A stretch of 64,000 nucleotides of DNA from Rhizobium johnstonii 3841. Lineage in GTDB: Bacteria > Pseudomonadota > Alphaproteobacteria > Rhizobiales > Rhizobiaceae. This document shows, piece after piece, positions 34,811 to 42,188 of the stretch. How positions within the stretch are numbered: the first letter of the stretch is position 1; the number at the start of each line of letters is the position of its first letter. The stretch covers positions 687,501-751,500 of the forward strand of contig NC_008380.1 of NCBI RefSeq assembly GCF_000009265.1. Direction: 5' to 3'. The translations under genes were made by a program, and so were the position numbers. The notes under the pieces were generated by a model. It was not told where the DNA came from. It did no database searches and worked only from the letters and a program-made list of their open reading frames with translations.

Positions 34811-36406
34811 TTAATTTTGTTCCGCACAAAGCGCAAGCGAATCGCCGCGCTGCAACAACTCCAAATGCTCGACATCTTCAAGTGCCTCTTCCAGTTGCTG
34901 CAGGGTCGGCGGCTTGACCATATAGGCACGTGCGCCGAGATTTCTGGCCCGCTGCATGTCGGTCTCATCGCTTGAGGTGCTGAGGATACAGACGGGAATG
35001 CGCTTGAGACGGACATCGACAGAAAGCGCACGCAGCACCTCGAAGCCGTCCATGATCGGCATGTTGATGTCGAGCAGCATCAGGTCGATCTGCGGCACAT
35101 CGGCGATGCCGGCGCGTTCTTCGAGCAGCCGCATCGCCTCGCGTCCGTTGGTGGCGACATGCAGGTTGAAATTCACCTTGTCCCGCCGCATCAGCTTGAT
35201 CTTCAGAAGCTGGATGTCGGCAGGGCTGTCTTCGACCAGCAGCACTTCGGCGAGCCTGCCCGAACCTTCGCCTGGCTGCTCCGCCGATCTGGCGCTGTGC
35301 GGCACGGCCGATGCGGCTGATGGCGCGGGCCTCGCCTCGGCGAGCGGCACTTCGAGAATGAAGGTGGCGCCCGGCCCATTTTCTGCCTCGCACCAGATCG
35401 AGCCGCCATGCATCTGCGCGATGCGGCGGCAGATGGCAAGGCCGAGCCCGGTGCCTTCGATGCCACGCCCGACGAGACGCTTGAACGGCTGGAAGATCAG
35501 CTCGCGGTGCTCGGGGTCGATGCCGGGCCCGTTGTCACGCACGGTGAGGCGGCAGGTATCGGCCAGCGCTTCGCCTGTGATGCTGATCTCCGGAACCTTC
35601 TGCTCGCAATAGCGGACGGCATTCGACACCAGGTTCTGCAGGAGCTGGGTCAGCAGCGTCGCATCGCCCATGACCTCCGGCAGCGCCCCGCGGATGATGA
35701 CGGCTCCGCGGCTTTCGGTCTGCTGGCGCAGATTGTCCTCCACCTGGTTGAGCACATCGGAGAGCGAGACCGGCCTGAGTTCCAGCCCCCCGGAGGCCTC
35801 GAGCTTGGTGAAGCCCGAGACCTTGACGATCAGGTCTTCCATGTGGTCGGCGGCGCTGAGCACGTAATCGAGCAATTCCCGGTCTTCGGCCGGAAGCGCC
35901 GCAGAACCGTGCAGGATGCGGCTGAAGGATTTGATCGTCCGGAGCGGCTCCTTCAAATCATGGGCCATGGCGCGGGTGAAGATCTCAAGCGATTGCCGCT
36001 TCTGCTCCAGCTTCGCTTCCAGCATGCCGTGCATGATGGCGTTCTGAATGCAGCGATGCAGTGTCTCCGGCGAAAGCGAATCCTTTGTCAGATAGTCGCG
36101 CGCGCCGCTCTTCATCACCTCGACGGCGACGGTTTCGTTGCCCTGGCCGGTCAGCATGATGACGTTGGCGGCGGGGTCATCCTCCAGGATATCGGCAAGA
36201 ACGCCGAGCCCGTCGCGCCCCGGCAGTGAATAGTCGAGCAGGATGCAGTCCGGCCGTTTCCGGCCGTTCAGCGCACGACCCTCTTCACCCGTCTCCGCCT
36301 CCACGACGGTATAGGCAGTGCTGGAAACGCGGCCCAATATGCGGCGATAGACCTCGAGATCGTCGATGTTGTCGTCGATGATGAGAATAGAGCAGTGTTC
36401 CGCCAA
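34811..36406 (-). CDS. Hybrid histidine kinase, receiver-kinase-receiver
   Basis: 531 residues, no membrane segment. The N-terminal receiver (about 5-125) has acidic residues at LIIDDNIDD and the phospho-Asp in CILLDYSLPGRDG. HisKA is near 150-215 with AMAHDLKEPLRTIK. HATPase_c (about 255-365) carries NLVSNAVRYCE, DNGPGIDP and GTGLGLAICRR. The C-terminal receiver (about 395-525) has LMLLDINMPIMDG. It reads like a bacteriophytochrome-type kinase driven by a receiver. It is the last of three same-strand signalling genes. Confidence 0.9.
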   Translation of the reverse strand: MAEHCSILIIDDNIDDLEVYRRILGRVSSTAYTVVEAETGEEGRALNGRKRPDCILLDYSLPGRDGLGVLADILEDDPAANVIMLTGQGNETVAVEVMKSGARDYLTKDSLSPETLHRCIQNAIMHGMLEAKLEQKRQSLEIFTRAMAHDLKEPLRTIKSFSRILHGSAALPAEDRELLDYVLSAADHMEDLIVKVSGFTKLEASGGLELRPVSLSDVLNQVEDNLRQQTESRGAVIIRGALPEVMGDATLLTQLLQNLVSNAVRYCEQKVPEISITGEALADTCRLTVRDNGPGIDPEHRELIFQPFKRLVGRGIEGTGLGLAICRRIAQMHGGSIWCEAENGPGATFILEVPLAEARPAPSAASAVPHSARSAEQPGEGSGRLAEVLLVEDSPADIQLLKIKLMRRDKVNFNLHVATNGREAMRLLEERAGIADVPQIDLMLLDINMPIMDGFEVLRALSVDVRLKRIPVCILSTSSDETDMQRARNLGARAYMVKPPTLQQLEEALEDVEHLELLQRGDSLALCAEQN

Positions 36407-36410
36407 TCTG

Positions 36411-36836
36411 TCAGTCCTCGAGTGGCAGGATCGCGATTTCGAACCAGTATTCCTTCAGCCGCTGGATCGCGGCGAAGAGCCCGTCGAGATCCACCGGCTT
36501 CTGCACATAGGTATTGGCGCCGAGCGCATAGCAGCCTTCGATATCGCGTTCGTCGTCGGAGGTCGTGAGGATCACCACCGGAATCTTGCGCCAGCCGGCG
36601 TTCGACTTGATCGCCTCCAGCGTCTTGCGGCCGTCAAGACCCGGCATGTTGAGGTCGAGCAGGATCAGCCCGGGTTTCGGCACCATCTCGGCGAGCATGT
36701 CGAGCGCTTCCTGACCGGAGGCCGCCCAGCGGATCGAATTGCGCAGGTTGGTGCGTTTGAAGGCGCGCATCGTCGCTTCGAAATCGTCTTCGCTGTCCTC
36801 GACGATCAGGATCGGTTGCGTATCACGCTGCTGCAT
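36411..36836 (-). CDS. Response regulator, Rcp1-like single receiver
   Basis: 141 residues. Acid pair in LIVEDSEDD, phospho-Asp in LILLDLNMPGLDGRK, Thr in VILTTSDDE and Lys in YVQKPVD. The extended C-terminal helix and the GRKTLEAIK segment resemble Rcp1-type regulators that pair with phytochrome-like kinases. The start overlaps the end of the upstream kinase gene by 14 bp. Probably receives phosphate from that kinase and passes it to the hybrid kinase. Confidence 0.9.
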   Translation of the reverse strand: MQQRDTQPILIVEDSEDDFEATMRAFKRTNLRNSIRWAASGQEALDMLAEMVPKPGLILLDLNMPGLDGRKTLEAIKSNAGWRKIPVVILTTSDDERDIEGCYALGANTYVQKPVDLDGLFAAIQRLKEYWFEIAILPLED

Positions 36837-38964
36837 TCTGCCCCTCGCGCTTTTTTCCCAGAGTGAAGTAGAATGTCGTGCCGGTGCCGACCTCGGATTC
36901 CAGCCAGATATCGCCATTGTGCCGGGCGATGATCTTGCGAACGAAGGTGAGGCCTGCCCCGGTCCCGTCGTCGGAATCCTGCGACTTTTCCAGCCGTTTG
37001 AAAATGCGGAAAATATCCTCGTGGAATTCCTGCGGAATGCCCTTGCCGTTATCCTTAACGAAAAACACGTTGCGGGCAACCGTGCCGTCCTTGCCGACGA
37101 ACCGGTCAAGATAGCCGATCGAGACGAGCGGCGCCGGCTTGTCGTTGTATTTGACCGCGTTGGTAATGAGATTGCGGAACACTTCGGTCAACCGCGGCGC
37201 ATCGCAGACCACCTCCGGCAGCCGGCCGTCGATGATGACCTTGGCGTGCCGCTCCTCGAGCAGCAACTCCATCGTCGCGACGACATCCTTGACGATCAGG
37301 CCGATATCGGTGCGTTTGACCGCCAGTTGCTGGCGCCCGAGCCGGGAGAAATAAAGAAGCTCGTTGACGAGTTTCTCCATGCGCTGGCTGAGACGCACGA
37401 GCCGGTTCAGCCGGCGCACGCCGTCCGCATCGAGCTTGTCTTCATAATCCTCCAACAGGAAGCGGGAGTGGTTGTGCAGGCCGCGCAGCGGTTCCTTGAG
37501 ATCATGCGAGGCGATATAGGCGAATTCATCGAGGTCGTGGTTGCTGCGCTCGAGCTCGGCCGTATAGGCCTCGAGCTGGGAAAGCGTCGTTTTCATCCGT
37601 TCTTCCTGCCGGACGCGCTCGCTGATGTCGCGCACTATACCGACGAAGGTTTTCGTATGGCCGGTGACGACGGCGCTGATGGAAACATCGATCGGAAAGA
37701 CGATGCCGTTCTTGCGTCGTCCGGAGACCATGCGCGTCGTGCCGATGATGCGCTCCTCGCCGGTCTGCCGGTAATGGGCGAGATAGCCGTCATGCTCGGA
37801 ATGGTAGGGTTCGGGCATCAGCATCTTGATGTTTTTGCCGATCGTCTCCTGCGGGGAGTAGCCGAACATGCTTTCAGCCGCCGGATTGAAATTCTTGATC
37901 GTTCCACGCTCGTCGATGACGACGACGGCATCAGGCGTGCCGCGCACCAGCGCGCCGAAGCGGACACGCTCGCTTTCCAGATGATGGGTGTTGCGCATGA
38001 AATAGAAGACGAAGAGCGCGATCAGCCAAAGCGTGGCAGCCGTAATGGTGCGGTTGGCGATCTCCTGCCAGAAGCCGGACTCGTCGTGCTTGACGGCGAA
38101 GAAGCCGAGCATCAGGAGCACGGTACAGGCAAAGGCGAAGAAAAGCGGCGCATTTCTGTTGCCGAACCAGAGCGCCGTCAGCACCAGCGGTACATAGAGA
38201 ATGCCGTTGGCGACACCCAGCGGCGTATAGAGATCGACGAGAAGGCCGGTGAAGCAGACCGCAGCCGGGATCCAGAGCGGGATCTGCGCCCGGTTTGCCG
38301 GCTGCATCCACCAGGAGCGGGCGAGAAGCCCGGAGCCGAAGATCACCATGCCGACCGCCGTATGCAGCGCCATCGCCGCATAGGGGCCCCAGCGGTAGCC
38401 CTGTTCGGCATCGGTGACATAGCCGGCCAGCGCGATCATGCCGAGGGTGATGACGACATAGCTCGTCAATTCCTGCACCACCTGGCTTCTCGACCTCTCC
38501 ACCTGGAGCGAGAGCAGCAGCGAGAGATTGGCGATCAGAAAGACCAGCGCCGTGTTCGGCCCCATGCCGCCGCCGATCTCGGCAATGAAATCCGGCGAAA
38601 CCAGGAAACGCGAGATCAACACGTCGACATTGTGAAAACTCCGCCCGATCATCACGATTTCCACGAGCCGGGCGGCGGCGATCGCCGCCGCAAGCCCTGC
38701 CGTGATCGCCGCCGTTGCTCGAAAACGGCGGGCGGCGAGTGTCGAAGCGGCAAGCCCCACGCCGGAAAGCACGAAGCAGAGCGCGGTATTGAAGGCCATC
38801 GACGGAAAGCCGGGAACCAGCGAAATGACAATCTCGGCCTGCAGCAGCCAGCCGGCAAGCGCCGTCACGCCGAGAAGGAACATCAGGCAGCCGACGGCAA
38901 TCGCAAAGCCACGGTAGTGTCGCCTTGGCTGGTCCTGCAGGTCCACGTTGCCCTGATCCTGCAC
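36823..38964 (-). CDS. Membrane sensor histidine kinase with PAS domain
   Basis: 713 residues from a GTG at 38964 with AAGGAGGA just upstream; a reading to 39129 lacks a ribosome site. About eight membrane helices cover residues 20-320, an unnamed integral-membrane sensor. A PAS domain follows (VVIDERGTIKNFNPAAESMFGYS), then HisKA with YIASHDLKEPLRGLHNHSRF, then HATPase_c with NLITNAVKYND, DNGKGIPQ and GTGAGLTFVRKI. It sits at the head of the three-gene signalling operon and probably starts its relay. The signal is unknown. Confidence 0.86.
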   Translation of the reverse strand: MQDQGNVDLQDQPRRHYRGFAIAVGCLMFLLGVTALAGWLLQAEIVISLVPGFPSMAFNTALCFVLSGVGLAASTLAARRFRATAAITAGLAAAIAAARLVEIVMIGRSFHNVDVLISRFLVSPDFIAEIGGGMGPNTALVFLIANLSLLLSLQVERSRSQVVQELTSYVVITLGMIALAGYVTDAEQGYRWGPYAAMALHTAVGMVIFGSGLLARSWWMQPANRAQIPLWIPAAVCFTGLLVDLYTPLGVANGILYVPLVLTALWFGNRNAPLFFAFACTVLLMLGFFAVKHDESGFWQEIANRTITAATLWLIALFVFYFMRNTHHLESERVRFGALVRGTPDAVVVIDERGTIKNFNPAAESMFGYSPQETIGKNIKMLMPEPYHSEHDGYLAHYRQTGEERIIGTTRMVSGRRKNGIVFPIDVSISAVVTGHTKTFVGIVRDISERVRQEERMKTTLSQLEAYTAELERSNHDLDEFAYIASHDLKEPLRGLHNHSRFLLEDYEDKLDADGVRRLNRLVRLSQRMEKLVNELLYFSRLGRQQLAVKRTDIGLIVKDVVATMELLLEERHAKVIIDGRLPEVVCDAPRLTEVFRNLITNAVKYNDKPAPLVSIGYLDRFVGKDGTVARNVFFVKDNGKGIPQEFHEDIFRIFKRLEKSQDSDDGTGAGLTFVRKIIARHNGDIWLESEVGTGTTFYFTLGKKREGQNAAA

Positions 38965-39157
38965 CCGTGTGTCCTCCTTCGGTTTGCGCGGCAATCTTTT
39001 CCGAAATCGAGGAATACTCAAGAGGCAAGGCAGGGCGGTGCCGCGCTTTTTGCGAAATGATCTGCGATGAGGTATATCGAATTTTAGTGGAACCGCGGTA
39101 TGGTGATGTCGAAGGACAGCGAGGTTCATTCGAACAATATCCAGATCACGGTGCTAG

Positions 39158-39535
39158 ATGACCACCCTATTTTATGTCGACGACAGCAAGGATGACCTCT
39201 TCTATGTCGACTATATGAGCAAAAAGCAGCAGTTAGACGTCGATCTATTCTGTTTCTCGACCGCCGAAATGGCGTTGGAGGCACTGGAGACGCGCGCGGC
39301 GGAAGGCAAGACCTCGCCCGATCTGCTGGTCGCCGATCTCTACATGCCGCTCGATAGCGGCATCGTCCTGATCACTCGGTTGCGCCTGGATGATCGTTTC
39401 AAGGCGATGCGGCTTGCTATCTGCAGCGGATCGGATGCTGCCGAGGACCGCGCGCGCTCACTCGATGCCGGCGCCGATGTCTATCTGGAAAAGCCACTTG
39501 ACCTTGCCGCGATCATTCTCAATCTTGAGATGTAG
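39158..39535 (+). CDS. Single-domain response regulator
   Basis: 125 residues. Acid residues in LFYVDDSKDD, phospho-Asp in LVADLYMPLDSG, Ser in AICSGSDA and Lys in YLEKPLD. No output domain. It is divergent from the membrane kinase gene and near the LuxR-type regulator, so it probably works in the same relay. No strong ribosome site is seen before the ATG. Confidence 0.8.
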   Translation: MTTLFYVDDSKDDLFYVDYMSKKQQLDVDLFCFSTAEMALEALETRAAEGKTSPDLLVADLYMPLDSGIVLITRLRLDDRFKAMRLAICSGSDAAEDRARSLDAGADVYLEKPLDLAAIILNLEM

Positions 39536-40015
39536 AAAACGGCGAAAGCCGTATGCCCTATTCCCTCCCATTCGTCCAAGCCATCTGACAAACCGCAATT
39601 GACAAGGTCGAGGACGCATCACAAGATGCAACCGAAGCGAAGAATATGGAACGCAAAATAAGCGCTGAGAGAACCGATCAACCCGCGTTCGCCGCCACGA
39701 ACATCAGCCAACCCCTTAGCTGAATGGGTCTATCGGCTCTCTCGCGCTTACGTCTGGCACTGCCTTCTCGCATTCATGGATGTTGAATGCAGGAAGAATA
39801 CGATACCCAGGTAAGAACTACTGCCCCTCAGTAAAATCTGCCCGTGCATCACCTGTCGTTGAGATAATTGATGATTTCCGCCTTACATATCGAAAGTCCC
39901 CGTTTTCGATATCTCTCATCAATCGTCTCGCAATTTTTGTAGCTCTTCGCGTTTAAGACGTATATCCCAAGATTTCGGGATTAGAGGCATTGGCGGGAGG
40001 AGAGGAAGAGTAGGA
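39536..40015. other. 480-bp region without a recognisable gene
   Basis: AT-richer than its flanks; no ORF with coding character on either strand. It presumably holds the promoter of the LuxR-type gene, which has GGAGGAGAGGA just before its start. No clear promoter or operator was identified. Confidence 0.4.
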
Positions 40016-40720
40016 ATGAACAATGCCCCGGCAATTCCCTTTCATGCCGGACCGGAACTGAGCCGGGCGATCAACCGCACCGATTTTTTCCGTCTGCTGA
40101 AATCGGCGGCACAGCATTACAACTTCGATAATTTCGCGCTGGCCCGCATTTCCGAGGCTTCGGCCCCTTTCGGTGAACGCGATATCGTCATCACCAATGT
40201 TGCCGAGCGGCGTGTCGGCCTTTTCATCACCACGTTGAAGGAAGCGCTGGGCACCGTGCGGGCGAAGACCGCCCAGTTCCTGGCAACGCCGGTCCATGGC
40301 CGGAGCGCACAGCCGGAAGATTATCCGTCCGATCTTGTTTTTAACGAGTTCCTGAGCGGTGTCTTTCTCTTCATCCCGCTGTTCACGCCGGAAGGGCGGC
40401 GATATTGCCTCGTCCTCTGCGGCGAGCGTCAGGAGCCGGATCAGAGTGAGATCGCCGACATGCTTCTCGACGCCATGCGCATTTTTGACAAGCTCTACGA
40501 GGAAATCCTGACGCCGGAAATGTCCGGACGCCTGACCCAGCGCGAATCGGAAATCGTCAAATGGACGAGCGAAGGCAAGACGTCGGCGGAGATCGCCATC
40601 ATTCTCGGTCTTTCCGAACATACGGTCAATTCGCACATCACCGCCGCCGCGCGCAAACTTGACGCTGTGAACCGCGTTCATATGGTGGCGATCGCCTTGA
40701 GGAATGGTTTGGTTTCGTGA
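40016..40720 (+). CDS. LuxR-family regulator, VisN/VisR-like layout
   Basis: 234 residues. The C-terminal GerE HTH is clear (LTQRESEIVKWTSEGKTSAE, then LGLSEHTVNSHITAAARKL). The N-terminal ~165 residues resemble an autoinducer-binding-type domain but no ligand residues could be confirmed. There is no adjacent luxI. It lies 30 bp upstream of a response regulator gene, suggesting co-transcription with signalling genes rather than quorum sensing. Confidence 0.85.
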   Translation: MNNAPAIPFHAGPELSRAINRTDFFRLLKSAAQHYNFDNFALARISEASAPFGERDIVITNVAERRVGLFITTLKEALGTVRAKTAQFLATPVHGRSAQPEDYPSDLVFNEFLSGVFLFIPLFTPEGRRYCLVLCGERQEPDQSEIADMLLDAMRIFDKLYEEILTPEMSGRLTQRESEIVKWTSEGKTSAEIAIILGLSEHTVNSHITAAARKLDAVNRVHMVAIALRNGLVS

Positions 40721-40750
40721 AGTTGGTTTCGGGATTGGGGGAATGAGACG

Positions 40751-41188
40751 ATGATCACCGAAACGAGCCGAAGGAATGCCGTAAAGGTTCTCTTTGTCGA
40801 CGACGAATTCATCGAATTCCGCGCGCTCAAGAAGAAGATCGCCGATCTCTCCGAGCCGGCCGTCGAGGTTGAATATTCGCAATCGATCGGTGACGCGCTG
40901 GAAAAGATCCGCGCGGCGCGCTTCGATCTCATCCTGCTCGATAATCGCCTTTTGCCCAATGCCGATTTCCGCGACACGGTGCCGGAGTTGCGCGGCATCG
41001 GTTACACCGGTCCGATCGGCGTCGTCTCGACCGATATATCGGGCGGCTATTTCCAGGAATTCCCGGATTACGGCGTCGATTTCCGCATCGGCAAGGACGA
41101 AATCGATGCCCAGACGCTGCAGCACATCATCCGCGAATATGTGACATATGACGTCCCGGATTTCTGGAAGGACGATTACAGCATTTAG
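40751..41188 (+). CDS. Response regulator, divergent receiver
   Basis: 145 residues. Acid pair in VLFVDDEFIEF, phospho-Asp in LILLDNRLLPNADF, switch residue in GVVSTDISG and Lys in FRIGKDE. The loop after the phospho-Asp is unlike the usual MPxxDG, so it may bind an unusual partner. No output domain. Next to the LuxR-type gene (same strand) and convergent with a small histidine kinase. Confidence 0.8.
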   Translation: MITETSRRNAVKVLFVDDEFIEFRALKKKIADLSEPAVEVEYSQSIGDALEKIRAARFDLILLDNRLLPNADFRDTVPELRGIGYTGPIGVVSTDISGGYFQEFPDYGVDFRIGKDEIDAQTLQHIIREYVTYDVPDFWKDDYSI

Positions 41189-41285
41189 AGCATTTGCGCT
41201 TTTCTCCGAGTCGCGGAAACGCTCTATCTCTTTCTTTTGCGCAATTCCGGACGCAAAACCGCTGCACACTTTTGCTGGAAATTGC
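41189..41285. repeat. Intergenic repeat, TTTTCTCCGAGTC...TTTTGCTGGAA type
   Basis: About 97 bp nearly matching 58088-58178: blocks ttttctccgagtc, gaaacgctct, ttgcgcaattccggacgca and acttttgctggaa are shared in order. It lies between the convergent response regulator and kinase genes and may help end both transcripts. Confidence 0.7.
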
Positions 41286-41290
41286 TGATT

Positions 41291-42007
41291 TCAAGTGATC
41301 GGAAGGCGGATGATGAAGCGACTGCCGCTTTCATCCGAATGTTCGAGGCTGATATCGCCGCCAAGCGCCGCCAGAAACTCCCGCGCCGTGGTCAATCCGA
41401 GACCGGCGCCCTGGACCGTTCCGGGCTTCGGCAATTTCCAGAAAGGCTCGAATATCCGCTCCCGATAAGCCGGATCGATGCCCATTCCATTGTCGGAAAT
41501 CCGGATGAACCAGTCCGTCCCCTCGCGCTCCGCGGCAATGGCCACATGCGGCGCCGCTTCCCCGCGATACATGAGGGCATTGGTCAGCAGATGCCGCAGC
41601 GCCAGACCGAAGAGGGCAGGGTCGGTACGGATGGAGGGCAGGCCGTCGCTTTCGAGCGCCGCCTCGCCGACCGCCGTCTCGTCGGTCAGTTCGCCCCAGA
41701 CATTTTCGGCGAGCGCCTGCAGATCGACCTCTTCAGGCGTCACCTGGGGTGTGCCGCCGGCAAGGCTCATCAATGCCTTGGTAAGGCGCTGTGCCGTCTG
41801 CGCCTTTTCCATGATCATCCGCAGGCTCTGAAGCTGTTCGCCGTCGAGAGTCTCCTCGAGATCGTCGAGCAGCAGTTCGGCATACATGGCGATATGGCGG
41901 AGCGGCGATTGCAGGTCGTGCGAGGCGGTCGCGAGGAAACGCTTGATTCGCTCCTCACTGTCACTGGCACTGTTGGTTTCCGGCGGTCTCGTCGGGTCGG
42001 ATGACAT
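41291..42007 (-). CDS. Small cytosolic histidine kinase
   Basis: 238 residues, only HisKA and HATPase_c. The H box is FLATASHDLQSPLRHIAMYA. The N, G and F boxes are HLLTNALMYRG, DNGMGIDP, FEPFWKLPKPG and GAGLGLTTARE. No sensor domain, so it must be controlled through a partner, likely one of the single receivers beside it. It converges with the divergent receiver gene. Confidence 0.85.
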   Translation of the reverse strand: MSSDPTRPPETNSASDSEERIKRFLATASHDLQSPLRHIAMYAELLLDDLEETLDGEQLQSLRMIMEKAQTAQRLTKALMSLAGGTPQVTPEEVDLQALAENVWGELTDETAVGEAALESDGLPSIRTDPALFGLALRHLLTNALMYRGEAAPHVAIAAEREGTDWFIRISDNGMGIDPAYRERIFEPFWKLPKPGTVQGAGLGLTTAREFLAALGGDISLEHSDESGSRFIIRLPIT

Positions 42008-42030
42008 CTGGCGGTTTCCCCGATCTTTTA

Positions 42031-42130
42031 AGAGCGCCGCGCATCTTTTCGGACGCGCGAAGAACGCTGTAGCACTTTGAATTGCTGCATTATTTTATCC
42101 TTAAACCGATTCCGATTTCAGGAATTATCG
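42031..42130. repeat. RIME-type mosaic repeat
   Basis: gcgccgcgc...gacgcgcga palindrome, gctgtagcactttgaattgctgca, and a degenerate ccttaaaccgattccgatttcaggaatta palindrome. It is the long copy at 32103-32208 in the other orientation, with some bases changed. Confidence 0.72.
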
Positions 42131-42146
42131 TATCCGACAATAGAAA

Positions 42147-42176
42147 GAGGGCGCCGGCTCTGCAACCGGCGCCCTC
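42147..42176 (-). terminator. Rho-independent terminator of secDF
   Basis: GAGGGCGCCGG / CCGGCGCCCTC, an 11-bp GC-rich stem with an 8-base loop, followed on the minus strand by TTTCTATT. It lies 12 bases after the secDF stop. Confidence 0.85.
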
Positions 42177-42188
42177 TTCAAGGATGCG

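Noticed and set aside
36739..39060. 773-codon plus-strand ORF opposite the membrane kinase gene
   Set aside because: Low-complexity, Arg/Asp/His-rich translation typical of an antisense frame in GC-rich DNA; the minus strand encodes a complete kinase.
40016..40720. Quorum-sensing LuxR receptor
   Set aside because: No luxI-type gene nearby and the acyl-homoserine-lactone contact residues could not be recognised; VisN/VisR-like layout is as good a match.
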